53,030 bases of DNA from Phaeobacter italicus (GTDB lineage: Bacteria; Pseudomonadota; Alphaproteobacteria; Rhodobacterales; Rhodobacteraceae): positions 1 through 53,030 of the forward strand of contig NZ_CVRM01000006.1 in NCBI RefSeq assembly GCF_001258055.1. The letters run 5' to 3'. A program made the position numbers and the translations under genes. Each line of letters opens with the position of its first letter. Position 1 is the stretch's first letter. This document shows, one piece after another, positions 16,215 to 25,286 of this stretch. The notes below the pieces were generated by a model. The model was not told where the DNA came from. It worked only from the letters and a program-made list of their open reading frames with translations, and ran no database searches.

Positions 16215-16257
16215 CGGGTCGTCCCGATAAAAGATCACATGACCGGGTCGTCCCGAT
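16215..16257. repeat. Paired direct repeat upstream of the PACE gene
   Basis: CGGGTCGTCCCGAT occurs at 16215-16228 and again, identically, at 16244-16257, with a 15-base spacer. Each copy contains the small dyad CGGG-N4-CCCG. The pair lies 23-65 bases before the PACE start and about 240 bases before gor. This is the layout of a two-site operator. The remaining bases between the PACE and gor starts show no gene. Confidence 0.6.
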
Positions 16258-16497
16258 CACGGGCAGACCGGCGCGGTCTGCGGGCCACAAGATGACGCCG
16301 GGGCGGGCGGCTTTCAAGAGGGATGTAGGTGTAAAAGCGTAAGGATGGGGCTGAGAAATTTTCACGCGACCTTCACGGTTTCGCGATTAAACCACTCCAA
16401 ACCATTTGAAACCTCGTCAGAACACCCCACCTGCGAGACTGGCAATTCGCATCGCGCTGTGGGATACCTCGCGCAAGACATAAGAAGGGCGACGGAA

Positions 16498-17853
16498 ATG
16501 AGCTTTGATTACGATCTCTTTGTCATCGGTGGCGGCTCCGGTGGGGTACGGGCAGCACGTGTGGCGGCCGCAGGCGGCGCCAAGGTCGCCCTCGCAGAGG
16601 AAGACCGCTATGGCGGCACCTGTGTGATCCGGGGCTGTGTGCCCAAGAAACTGATGGTGTTTGCTTCTGAGTATGCCTCTGTGGTTGAGGACGCCCAGGC
16701 CTATGGCTGGGACATCACTGCGGGTGATTTCAACTGGGATGCCTTCAAGGGCAAGCTGCACAACGAGCTGGACCGGCTGGAAGGGATCTATCGCAATCTG
16801 CTGAAGAACTCTGGTGTGGAGAGCTTTGACCAGCGCGCCAAGCTGGCCGATGAACACACCGTCGAGCTGGCAGATGGCACCAAGAAGACCGCAAAGCACA
16901 TTCTGGTGGCGACGGGTGGCTGGCCGTCGATGCCTGATATCAAGGGGGCGGAGCTTGGGATCTCTTCGAACGAGATTTTCCATCTCGACAAGTTGCCGGA
17001 AAATATCCTGATCGTCGGTGGCGGCTATATCGCCTGCGAATTCGCGGGGATCATGAACGGGCTTGGCGTCAAAACCACGCAATATTACCGCGGCGCGCAA
17101 ATCCTGCGCGGCTTTGACGATGAGGCGCGGGGCCTGGTGTCCGAAGAAATGTGTCAGGCAGGCATCGATCTGCACCTTGGCACCAATGTCCTGGAGATGC
17201 GCAAGGAAGGCGACAAGATCTGGGTCAAGGCGACAAACGGCGACGAGACCCTGTTCGATCAGGTGCTGTTTGCCACTGGCCGCAACCCGAATGCGGACAA
17301 CCTTGGCCTTGAGGCGCTGGGCATCGAGCGGGACCGGGCAGGGGCCATTGTGGTGGATGACTACAGCCAGACGGCCGTGCCCTCGGTTTATGCGATCGGC
17401 GACGTGACCAACCGGGTGAACCTGACGCCCGTGGCGATCCGTGAGGGCATGGCGTTTGTCGAAACGGTGTTCAACGGCAATCCGACCAGCCCCGACCACG
17501 ACCTGATCCCGACTGCGATTTTCACGCAGCCGGAGATGGGCACCGTGGGGCTGAGCGAAGAAGACGCCGCCGAGCAGGAAGCGATCGAGGTTTACGCAAC
17601 CTCCTTCAAGCCGATGCAGCAGTCCTTTGCCGGTCGTGCGCAGCGGGTTCTGATGAAGCTGATCGTCTCCAAGGAAACACGCAAGGTGCTGGGCTGTCAC
17701 ATTGTCGCGCCGGGCGCGGGTGAAATGATCCAGCTTGCGGGGATCGCCGTAAAAATGGGCGCAACCAAAGAAGATTTCGACCGGACAGTGGCGGTTCACC
17801 CCACCATGTCGGAAGAATTGGTGACGATGAAGACCCCTGTGCGGACGGCTTGA
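16498..17853 (+). CDS. gor: Glutathione-disulfide reductase
   Basis: Gor reduces glutathione disulfide with NADPH and keeps the cytosolic thiol pool reduced. The 451-residue protein has the N-terminal FAD motif IGGGSGG, the redox-active disulfide GGTCVIRGCVPKKLM (Cys42 and Cys47), the NADPH-binding IVGGGYIACEFAGIM, and the dimer-interface active-site HPTMSEE (His434, Glu439). The ATG at 16498 fits the family; the longer frame upstream adds unrelated sequence. Two GST genes nearby would use the same pool. Confidence 0.95.
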   Translation: MSFDYDLFVIGGGSGGVRAARVAAAGGAKVALAEEDRYGGTCVIRGCVPKKLMVFASEYASVVEDAQAYGWDITAGDFNWDAFKGKLHNELDRLEGIYRNLLKNSGVESFDQRAKLADEHTVELADGTKKTAKHILVATGGWPSMPDIKGAELGISSNEIFHLDKLPENILIVGGGYIACEFAGIMNGLGVKTTQYYRGAQILRGFDDEARGLVSEEMCQAGIDLHLGTNVLEMRKEGDKIWVKATNGDETLFDQVLFATGRNPNADNLGLEALGIERDRAGAIVVDDYSQTAVPSVYAIGDVTNRVNLTPVAIREGMAFVETVFNGNPTSPDHDLIPTAIFTQPEMGTVGLSEEDAAEQEAIEVYATSFKPMQQSFAGRAQRVLMKLIVSKETRKVLGCHIVAPGAGEMIQLAGIAVKMGATKEDFDRTVAVHPTMSEELVTMKTPVRTA

Positions 17854-17922
17854 TTTTTCAAGAAGAAACCACAGGTACATAACACGAGCCGCGATGGGCG
17901 GCGACTAAGGGATTGGAGACAT

Positions 17923-19089
17923 ATGGCGGGCAACAATGGTGGCCCCTGGGGGGGCGGAGGCTCTTCTGGCGGTTCTGGCAACAGAGGCAACAATCAGGGC
18001 GGTGGGGATGACAACCGCGGTGGCGGCGGACGTCGCCCCGAAGATCCCCAGATCCCCGAGATCGACGAGCTGGTCAAAAAAGGTCAGGAACAGCTGCGCG
18101 TTCTGATGGGCGGTCGTAGTGGTGGTGGCAACTCCGGTGGCGGCCGTGGCGGCAACTCTGGTGGGGGTGGCCCCATGTTCACCAAGGGCACTGTTGCGCT
18201 TGGTGCGCTCGCGGCAGCGGCGTTCTGGGCCTACATGAGCTTTTACTCGGTCAAGACGGAATCCCGTTCTGTCGAATTGTTCCTCGGTGAATATTCACAG
18301 ACCGGCCAGCCGGGTCTGAACTTTGCGCCCTGGCCGTTTGTCACCTACGAGGTGATCCCGGTTCTGGTGGAACAGACCGAAAATATCGGTGCTGGTGGTC
18401 GTGGCTCTGACGCGGGTCTGATGCTGACCGGGGATGAAAACATCATTGATGTGGACTTCCAGGTGGTCTGGAACATCAATGATCCGGCGAAGTTCCTGTT
18501 CAACCTGCGTGATGCGCGCACGACCATTGCGGCTGTGTCCGAATCCGCCATGCGCGAGATCATCGCCCAGTCTGAACTGGCGCCGATCCTCAACCGTGAC
18601 CGGGGTGTGATCAGCGACCGCCTGAAGGAACTGATTCAGTCCACTCTGGACAGCTACGACAGCGGCGTGAACATTGTGCGGGTCAACTTTGATGGAGCGG
18701 ATCCGCCGGATCCGGTCAAGGATGCCTTCCGCGAGGTCCAGTCTGCTGGTCAGGAACGCGACCGCCTTGAGAAACAGGCCGACGCCTACGCGAACCGCAA
18801 ACTGGCTGCGGCACGCGGTCAGGCAGCCCAGACCCTGGAAGAAGCCGAAGCCTACCGCGCCCAGGTTGTGAACCAGGCGCAGGGTGAGGCGTCTCGCTTT
18901 ACTGCCGTTCTGGAAGAATATCAGAAGGCACCCGAAGTGACCCGCAAGCGTCTGTATCTGGAGACGATGGAAGAGGTTCTGGGCCGCGTCGACAAGATCA
19001 TCCTTGATGATACTGCCGGTGGCGAAGGTGGTCAGGGCGTCGTTCCTTATCTGCCGCTCAATGAACTGCGTCGGACGGAGAACCAGTGA
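17923..19089 (+). CDS. hflK: FtsH protease activity modulator HflK
   Basis: The 388-residue protein has a glycine-rich cytoplasmic N-terminus (1-85), one membrane helix (about 88-108, VALGALAAAAFWAYM) and a periplasmic SPFH/band-7 domain (about 115-300), followed by a long helical region with EAEAYRAQVVNQAQGEASR. HflK and HflC form a cage around the membrane protease FtsH. GGAG lies 4 bases before the ATG. The stop overlaps the hflC start by one base. Confidence 0.96.
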   Translation: MAGNNGGPWGGGGSSGGSGNRGNNQGGGDDNRGGGGRRPEDPQIPEIDELVKKGQEQLRVLMGGRSGGGNSGGGRGGNSGGGGPMFTKGTVALGALAAAAFWAYMSFYSVKTESRSVELFLGEYSQTGQPGLNFAPWPFVTYEVIPVLVEQTENIGAGGRGSDAGLMLTGDENIIDVDFQVVWNINDPAKFLFNLRDARTTIAAVSESAMREIIAQSELAPILNRDRGVISDRLKELIQSTLDSYDSGVNIVRVNFDGADPPDPVKDAFREVQSAGQERDRLEKQADAYANRKLAAARGQAAQTLEEAEAYRAQVVNQAQGEASRFTAVLEEYQKAPEVTRKRLYLETMEEVLGRVDKIILDDTAGGEGGQGVVPYLPLNELRRTENQ

Positions 19090-19973
19090 TGAACAAATCG
19101 ACATTTATTCTGCCGGTCATTGTTGTCGCTTTGATCGCGGCGCTGTCTGCGGTGTTCATCGTGGACGAACGCGAAAAGGCGCTGGTGCTGCGCTTTGGTC
19201 GGGTTGTGGACGTCAAAGAAGACCCGGGTCTCGCCTTTAAGATGCCGATCATCGACGATGTGGTGCGCTATGACGACCGTATCCTCAGCCTTGAGGTCGG
19301 CCCGCTGGAGGTCACCCCGCTGGATGACCGCCGTCTGGTGGTCGATGCGTTCTCGCGTTACCGGATCGCTGATGTCCAGCGCTTCCGCGAAGCGGTCGGC
19401 GTGGGCGGTGTGTCCGCTGCGGAAACCCGTCTGGACAACATCATGCGCGACCAGACCCGTGAGGTTCTGGGTACCGTGAGCTCGAATGACATCCTGTCGT
19501 CCGATCGTGCGGCGCTGATGCTGCGGATCCGCAACGGCGCCATCGCAGAGGCGCGCTCTCTCGGGCTTGAGGTGATCGACGTGCGTTTGAAACGGACCGA
19601 CCTGCCGCAGGCCAACCTTGAGGCGACCTTTGCGCGGATGCGCGCAGAGCGGGAGCGGGAAGCAGCAGACGAGATCGCCCGCGGTGAAGAGGCCGCGCAG
19701 CGTGTGCGTGCGCAGGCGGACCGGACCGAGGTCGAGCTGGTATCTGATGCGGAACGTGAAGCCGAGGTCATCCGAGGTGAGGCCGACGCTGAGCGCAACG
19801 GCATCTTTGCCCGCGCGTATGGCGCCGATCCGGAGTTCTTTGACTTCTATCGCAGCCTGAACGCCTATGCGAAATCGCTTCAGGGGGGCAATTCCTCTCT
19901 GGTGCTGTCGCCGGACAGCGAGTTCTTCAACTACCTGAAGTCCTCGGACGGTGCGGCGCGCAGCGGTCAGTAA
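19089..19973 (+). CDS. hflC: Protease modulator HflC
   Basis: The 294-residue partner of HflK has an N-terminal membrane helix (about 5-25) and an SPFH domain with DEREKALVLRFGRV, then the helical RAEREREAADEIARGEEAAQ. The C-terminus has FFDFYRSLNAYAKSL, conserved in HflC. The ATG at 19089 shares one base with the hflK stop; a GTG three bases earlier is possible. A strong terminator follows, so hflKC ends separately from degP. Confidence 0.96.
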   Translation: MNKSTFILPVIVVALIAALSAVFIVDEREKALVLRFGRVVDVKEDPGLAFKMPIIDDVVRYDDRILSLEVGPLEVTPLDDRRLVVDAFSRYRIADVQRFREAVGVGGVSAAETRLDNIMRDQTREVLGTVSSNDILSSDRAALMLRIRNGAIAEARSLGLEVIDVRLKRTDLPQANLEATFARMRAEREREAADEIARGEEAAQRVRAQADRTEVELVSDAEREAEVIRGEADAERNGIFARAYGADPEFFDFYRSLNAYAKSLQGGNSSLVLSPDSEFFNYLKSSDGAARSGQ

Positions 19974-20029
19974 GACTGGCAACAGGCGGTCATCAGACCT
20001 GACCTTTCGTCAGGCAGACAATACAAGCA

Positions 20030-20057
20030 GGGGCTGGCCAATGGCTGGCCCCTTTTT
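20030..20057 (+). terminator. Intrinsic terminator after hflC
   Basis: GGGGCTGGCC and GGCTGGCCCC form a 10-base stem with two G-U pairs and a 3-base loop, followed by five T. It lies about 57 bases after hflC. Confidence 0.88.
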
Positions 20058-20070
20058 CGTGACCGTGGGG

Positions 20071-20257
20071 TCAGGCCCCGAAACCGGGATTTCCACCTGC
20101 AAGTTCAATGGCTAAGCCCGTCGCGTTGGCAAGGGTTTGCTCATCCCACAGTGAATAGTTCCGCAAAGGAAGCTCACTGGGTTTCACTTCAATTTGAATA
20201 CGTGCAACATTCATTGTGAGGTTTTTTTGGAACACTACATTAACGGCCATAGCCGAC
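20071..20257 (-). CDS. Doubtful small ORF in the hflC-degP gap
   Basis: This minus-strand frame, taken from an internal ATG, would encode about 61 residues with segments MNVARIQIEVKPSELPLRNY and LWDEQTLANATGLAIELAGG. The residue composition looks protein-like and the stretch is visibly lower in GC than its neighbours. I recognise no family and see no ribosome binding site. It could be a small gene, the remnant of one, or chance. The rest of the 380-base hflC-degP gap holds only the hflC terminator and the degP leader. Confidence 0.25.
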
Positions 20258-20355
20258 ATGGTGCGACCCCACTCCGGAAGAGCAGGAAGACAGAGCTCCG
20301 GTCCAGGTGATCCCCATGCGGCATGGTCATAATGCGACAACTAAGGAGTAGTTTC

Positions 20356-21858
20356 GTGCAGCCACAGGTTACATCCAATTCCATCACGAGCGGAGCCCTG
20401 CGCCCACTGGCGCTTTTGGGTTCGGCGCGCGTGATGCTGCTGGCAGGGCTCGCCATGATGATGGTGCTGGCGCAGGTTGCCATTGCACAGGCGCGTCCCG
20501 ATAGTCTTGCGCCACTTGCTGACAAGGTCAGCCCCGCCGTGGTCAATATCACCACAACCACCGTCGTCGAGGGCCGCGCAGGGCCGCAGGGCATCGTGCC
20601 CGAAGGATCCCCGTTCGAGGATTTCTTTCGTGAATTCCAGGATCGCAACGGTCAGGGCAACCGTCCGCGCCGTTCCTCTGCGCTGGGGTCCGGTTTTGTG
20701 ATCTCCGAAGATGGCTATATCGTCACCAACAACCACGTGATCGAAGAAGCCGATGAAATCGAGATCGAGTTCTTTCCGGGCGATGGCCAGCCTGCGCAGC
20801 CGCTGCCTGCAAAGGTCGTGGGTACTGATCCCAACACCGATATCGCACTGCTGAAAGTTGACGCGCCGATGCCGCTCAGCTTTGTGAAATTCGGCGACAG
20901 CGACATTGCCCGTGTTGGTGACTGGGTGGTGGCCATGGGCAACCCGCTGGGTCAGGGCTTCTCTGTTTCGGCGGGGATCGTGTCTGCGCGCAACCGCGAA
21001 TTGTCGGGTTCTTACGATGACTACATCCAGACCGATGCCGCGATCAACCGGGGCAACTCTGGCGGACCGCTGTTCAACATGGATGGCGAGGTGATCGGCG
21101 TGAACACTGCAATCCTGTCGCCCAATGGTGGCTCCATCGGTATCGGTTTTTCGATGGCATCCAATGTCGTGACCAAGGTGGTCGATCAACTGCGTGAGTA
21201 CGGTGAAACCCGTCGCGGCTGGCTCGGCGTGCGCATTCAGGACGTCACCAGTGATGTTGCCGAAGCCATGGGCATGGACAGCGCCAAGGGTGCGCTGGTG
21301 ACTGATGTGCCGGAGGGCCCGGCCAAGGACGCAGGTCTGTTGGCTGGCGATGTGATCCTGTCCTTTGACGGCGCTGACGTCGAAGACACACGGGGTCTCG
21401 TGCGTCAGGTTGGCAACACCGAGGTGGGCAAGGCCGTGCGCGTCGTGGTCTACCGCGAGGGCAAGACCGAGACCCTGCGTGTGACCCTGGGGCGCCGTGA
21501 AGATGCGCAGCGTCAGGCCGGAGCCGACACCGGTAGCGAGATCGCACCGGACACCCGCGAGAAGGAGCTGCTGGGTCTGACGGTGAGCCGTCTGAGCGAT
21601 GATCAGCGCAGCGAGCTGAACGTGCCGGAGGGCACCGATGGTTTGGTCATCACCGGCGTTGATGAAACATCCGAAGCCTTTGAAAAAGGGCTGCGTGCGG
21701 GCGATATCATCACCGAAGCAGGCCAGCAGAAGCTGTCCACCATTGCAGAGCTGGAAGACCGCATCAGCGAAGCCAAGGAGGCAGGCCGCAAATCGCTGCT
21801 CCTGTTGGTGCGCCGGGCGGGTGAGCCACGTTTTGTGGCCCTGAACCTGGCAGAGTAA
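20356..21858 (+). CDS. degP: Do-type periplasmic serine protease/chaperone (DegP/HtrA)
   Basis: The 500-residue protein has a signal or anchor segment (about 22-45, ending AIAQA), a trypsin-like domain with the triad His127 (TNNHVI), Asp162 (NTDIALLKV) and Ser235 (RGNSGGPL), and two PDZ domains (about 295-385 and 405-495). It degrades or refolds misfolded envelope proteins. The start is taken as GTG 20356 because AAGGAG lies exactly 7 bases upstream; in-frame ATGs at 20323 and 20332 have no such site. It lies next to hflKC, a second membrane-protein quality-control system, but after a terminator, so it has its own promoter. Confidence 0.95.
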   Translation: MQPQVTSNSITSGALRPLALLGSARVMLLAGLAMMMVLAQVAIAQARPDSLAPLADKVSPAVVNITTTTVVEGRAGPQGIVPEGSPFEDFFREFQDRNGQGNRPRRSSALGSGFVISEDGYIVTNNHVIEEADEIEIEFFPGDGQPAQPLPAKVVGTDPNTDIALLKVDAPMPLSFVKFGDSDIARVGDWVVAMGNPLGQGFSVSAGIVSARNRELSGSYDDYIQTDAAINRGNSGGPLFNMDGEVIGVNTAILSPNGGSIGIGFSMASNVVTKVVDQLREYGETRRGWLGVRIQDVTSDVAEAMGMDSAKGALVTDVPEGPAKDAGLLAGDVILSFDGADVEDTRGLVRQVGNTEVGKAVRVVVYREGKTETLRVTLGRREDAQRQAGADTGSEIAPDTREKELLGLTVSRLSDDQRSELNVPEGTDGLVITGVDETSEAFEKGLRAGDIITEAGQQKLSTIAELEDRISEAKEAGRKSLLLLVRRAGEPRFVALNLAE

Positions 21859-21903
21859 ACCAGCCCAAGGGCATTCGGGGGCAAACCCCATTCATGACAC
21901 GAC

Positions 21904-21934
21904 AAAAGGGCCGGGCGGCAATGCCTGGCCCTTT
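21904..21934 (+). terminator. Intrinsic terminator after degP
   Basis: AAAAGGGCCGGGC and GCCTGGCCCTTTT pair over 13 positions with one G-U pair, with a T-run on the plus strand and an A-run that would serve the other strand. It lies 45 bases after degP. Confidence 0.9.
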
Positions 21935-21936
21935 TG

Positions 21937-22477
21937 CGTCGGGGCCTGTGCCGGTCAGGGGCCCAAGTGCCCCCAGCCTTTGATCCTGCGGAATACGGCT
22001 ATCACGCAGGCAGGATGCGGCCCGGCAGGTCTGGCTGGTGTCCTGCGGATCGCCTCCGGGCACCTGACGGCTGCCCCGAAACCCTGCGCCAGCTGCGGCA
22101 ACCCGCATTTGGCGAAACTCGTCGGTCTGTTTTGGTCTGTTTGCGGCTGCTGTCTGGGATGCAGCCCCCCCGGCCAAGTCCAAGCGTGCTCTCCCGGCGA
22201 CGGTCAGTCGGATGCCAGGCGCGTTTGTCTGTGGCGTCTGGCCGATCTGTTTGGCTGTCGTCCCCCATATGAGCCATGTGCCGGGACACAAGTGGCACAT
22301 GGCTCTAGATGGGACAGGCAACCGTTGGGATGGAACGGATAACGGCGCCTGTGTGGACATTCGCCCATCAGGTGCCTTTGGGTCTGTGACCCAGTTCACA
22401 AAGGGTGCATTTTTTTGCCGGGGGCAGGCATGGAGGGGATGGCCCCCGTTTCTGCACACCATTTCAGTACATCTGTG
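21937..22477. other. Long convergent gap with a perfect stem-loop
   Basis: About 540 bases lie between degP's terminator and the end of the convergent Crp-type gene. No convincing coding frame exists: every long frame either runs antisense into degP or has unlikely composition. The one clear structure is at 22271-22305, where GAGCCATGTGCC and GGCACATGGCTC form a perfect 12-base stem with an 11-base loop. No T-run follows. The rest shows nothing I can name. Confidence 0.6.
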
Positions 22478-23167
22478 TCAGCCGATATCGGGGTCGGCCA
22501 ACAGCATCAGCGCCTTGCGGTCCAGAATGGTCAGGCTGCCGCGTCCGATATCGATCACATCGCTGCGTTTCCATTGCGAGAGCGTCTTGGAGACCGCCTC
22601 GCGGGTGGCGCCGACGAACTCGGCCAGTTCAGTCTGCGACAGGCTGAGGCGGCCATCTCCGCCATCGGGGGTGAGGTAAAGCAGTTTGCGCGCCAGCCGG
22701 ACGGGCATCGGCAGGAACACCTGTTCCGACAGCTGAGTGTTCATCCAGCGCATGCGCTGACCCGCCAGGCGCAGGAGATCCCCCGCCAGATCAGGATGGG
22801 CCGCCAGCTGGCTGAGAACGTCACGGTTGCGCAGGCGGCGCAGGCGACTTGGTTCAAGCGCAGTGGCCGTCGCGGTGCGGGGGCCGGGATCAAACAGGGC
22901 AATCTCGCCAAAGACCGCGCCCGCCCGCATGATATCAAGGGACAGTTTGCGCCCGGCGGAGGAGAGCGTGGAAAATTCCACCGCGCCGCTTACGATGGCA
23001 TAAAGCGCATCGCCGTCGTCGCCCTGATCAAACAGGATATCGCCAGCCTGCAGCAGCACTTCGCTGGCCTCGCTGTCGAGGATCTCAAGCAGGCGTTCCG
23101 AGGCACCGGAGAGAAACCCGCGGTTCGGCAGCAGCCACTTGCGCCGCTTGGGCGCGCTGAGTGTCAT
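22478..23167 (-). CDS. Crp/Fnr family transcriptional regulator
   Basis: The 229-residue protein has a cyclic-nucleotide-binding-like beta-roll (about 20-135, with GDILFDQGDDGDALYAIVSG and GAVFGEIALFD), a long dimer helix, and a winged helix-turn-helix (about 170-225, with LSQTELAEFVGATREAVSKTL). It lacks cysteines, so it is not an FNR-type oxygen sensor. The effector is unknown. The ATG at 23167 lies one base after the stop of the upstream lipoprotein gene, so the two are probably one operon. Confidence 0.92.
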   Translation of the reverse strand: MTLSAPKRRKWLLPNRGFLSGASERLLEILDSEASEVLLQAGDILFDQGDDGDALYAIVSGAVEFSTLSSAGRKLSLDIMRAGAVFGEIALFDPGPRTATATALEPSRLRRLRNRDVLSQLAAHPDLAGDLLRLAGQRMRWMNTQLSEQVFLPMPVRLARKLLYLTPDGGDGRLSLSQTELAEFVGATREAVSKTLSQWKRSDVIDIGRGSLTILDRKALMLLADPDIG

Positions 23168-23168
23168 G

Positions 23169-23720
23169 TCAGAGCTCAACAGCAATCAATCCCAGTTTGC
23201 GGGCGCTCAGCAATGACAATTCGTCATTTGCAAACCCGTCGAGTTCCTGAAAACGGCGTACCGCTGCGCGGGTGGGGGCATCCATCGTGGCGGTGATCTG
23301 CCCGTCATAGAGCCCGCGCACCGCCAGTGCCCGTTGCAGGGAACCGATGAAATAGGGGCTCATCTGATCGGGGCAGGGGGTTTCAAACCAGCTTTCGCGC
23401 CGCTCTTCGACGATGCTTTGGCGGGTTTCACGGCGAAACCGCGCGGGCCGTTCGATCGTGCCATCAGGGGCGACGCGGGCAGGATGCGTCATGACCTGAA
23501 CAGTGACCGTTTCGATCACGGCGGGGCTTGTGTGGGTGGACCAGCAGGTGCCGGGTGGGGCGTCTGCGGGGCTTTGCGGTGGCTGGGTTTCTGCGCGGCC
23601 GACCTGCGCACCGAGCGTGCCGGTGGTGCCCGCACAGCCCGCAAGCGCGCCCATCAATAGGCCCGACAGCGCACAGCCGACCAGCAGCCGGTGCCCATGT
23701 CTGCGCAGGTTGTCCGCCAT
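23169..23720 (-). CDS. Peptidoglycan-binding lipoprotein
   Basis: The 183-residue protein has a lipoprotein signal peptide with lipobox LAGC (Cys29). A low-complexity linker follows, then a C-terminal peptidoglycan-binding domain 1 fold (about 125-183), with LQRALAVRGLYDGQITATMD and TRAAVRRFQELDG. It is probably anchored in the outer membrane and contacts the cell wall. It is the first gene before the Crp-type regulator with a one-base gap, and divergent from the ferredoxin gene. Its exact function is unknown. Confidence 0.85.
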   Translation of the reverse strand: MADNLRRHGHRLLVGCALSGLLMGALAGCAGTTGTLGAQVGRAETQPPQSPADAPPGTCWSTHTSPAVIETVTVQVMTHPARVAPDGTIERPARFRRETRQSIVEERRESWFETPCPDQMSPYFIGSLQRALAVRGLYDGQITATMDAPTRAAVRRFQELDGFANDELSLLSARKLGLIAVEL

Positions 23721-23879
23721 GCCGTGTGTCCCGTGGCCCTGTGTTGCGTTGTTCCACCGAAACTATCCCAGATCCGCGCGCGGGCAAAGACCCTGATGCA
23801 GCCGCCACATCACAGTGCCAGAGAGGCAAATTCGCACTGGCGCGGCGGTGGCGGGTTGGCTACAAAATCGGACGCGTAG

Positions 23880-24224
<345 letters not shown>

Positions 24225-24358
24225 TGGTCGGGCCGTGCCCTGCGCAAGGCGAAAGCGCTGCGCGGGCGCGGCGTCTGCCGTCGGATGGTGGGCGAGCGGC
24301 CCTGCGCCGCGCGGAGCGAACCGCCCGCCCGGTTGATGGGCAGATCTGTCTGACATGG

Positions 24359-25102
24359 ATGAAGGCGGCTGCTATGGCGGCCGCTTTCGTGTTTGTGCCC
24401 TCATTGGGGGGCAAGGGGGCTGTGGCAGAGGTGCTGCCGCAGCTGACCGAGGCGCGGTATGACGCGCCCACCCGTCATTATCCGCATGCTGTCCTGGGCG
24501 ATGATGTCGAATATTCCGCGCTGGTCCTGCGCGACAGTGCTGGGACCCGTTACCGCGTTGAACTGCCGGCAGACGGGCCGGTGTTTGAGGATCTGCAACC
24601 GCGGCTGTGGGATGTGACCGGGGATGGCCGGGCAGAGGTTGTGGTGGTGGAAAGCCACCCGACGCGGGGCGCGCGCCTTGTGGTCTATGGTCTGACGCAA
24701 ACCGGGCTGCGCGAAATCGCCGCCACGCCCAATATCGGCACCCGCTTTCGCTGGCTGGCGCCAATCGGGGCTGCGGATATGGATGGCGATGGCCATGTTG
24801 AAATCGCCTATATCGATCGTCCGCATCTGGCACGGCTGCTGCGGGTGTGGCGCTACAGCGCGGGCGAGTTGACGGAGGTCGCCCAGACCAGCGGGTTGAC
24901 CAACCACCGGATTGGTGAGGATTTCATCACGTCGGGCCTGCGCGATTGTGGTGACGGGGTCGAGATCATCACGCTCAACCCCGGCTGGAACCGGATCATT
25001 GCGACCCGACTGGTTTCCGATGGGTTGCAGACCCGCGATCTTGGCGTGTTTCGGGCTGACCTCGGCCTGGGGGATGTGCTGAGCTGCACCGACCCGCGGT
25101 GA
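24359..25102 (+). CDS. Secreted FG-GAP/VCBS-like repeat protein
   Basis: The 247-residue protein has a signal peptide (MKAAAMAAAFVFV...GAVAE) and at least two FG-GAP/VCBS-like calcium-loop segments, WDVTGDGRAEVVVVE and AADMDGDGHVEIAYID, of the type found in beta-propeller proteins. It is expected to act in the periplasm or outside. The frame extends to an ATG at 24224 that overlaps the ferredoxin stop, but those extra 45 residues are Arg-rich and would bury the signal peptide, so the internal ATG is preferred. No strong ribosome binding site decides it. Function unknown. Confidence 0.75.
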   Translation: MKAAAMAAAFVFVPSLGGKGAVAEVLPQLTEARYDAPTRHYPHAVLGDDVEYSALVLRDSAGTRYRVELPADGPVFEDLQPRLWDVTGDGRAEVVVVESHPTRGARLVVYGLTQTGLREIAATPNIGTRFRWLAPIGAADMDGDGHVEIAYIDRPHLARLLRVWRYSAGELTEVAQTSGLTNHRIGEDFITSGLRDCGDGVEIITLNPGWNRIIATRLVSDGLQTRDLGVFRADLGLGDVLSCTDPR

Positions 25103-25286
25103 TTGCTGACCAGCCCGCACTGCAGGGCTGCGTGTATCGCTAAATTTGCAGGCATTTTGTTACCTGTTTCTTGGGAAGTGGGCCCGTCTGTTTGAGGTTT
25201 GTTCACCACTTTCGCCGTACCGTCTTGCAACAGACAACTTTCCGAACCGCAGCGGCGGATCTCGTTTGCAAGCAGGAGACAGGCGC

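Noticed and set aside
16417-17880. A 487-residue minus-strand frame over gor
   Set aside because: It is fully antisense to a textbook glutathione reductase and His/Arg-rich, as expected of a shadow.
21764-22462. A 232-residue minus-strand frame across the degP-crp gap
   Set aside because: It extends antisense into the degP 3' end and across the degP terminator, has no ribosome site, and its composition is not protein-like.
22478-23167. FNR-type oxygen sensor
   Set aside because: The protein contains no cysteine that could hold an iron-sulfur cluster.
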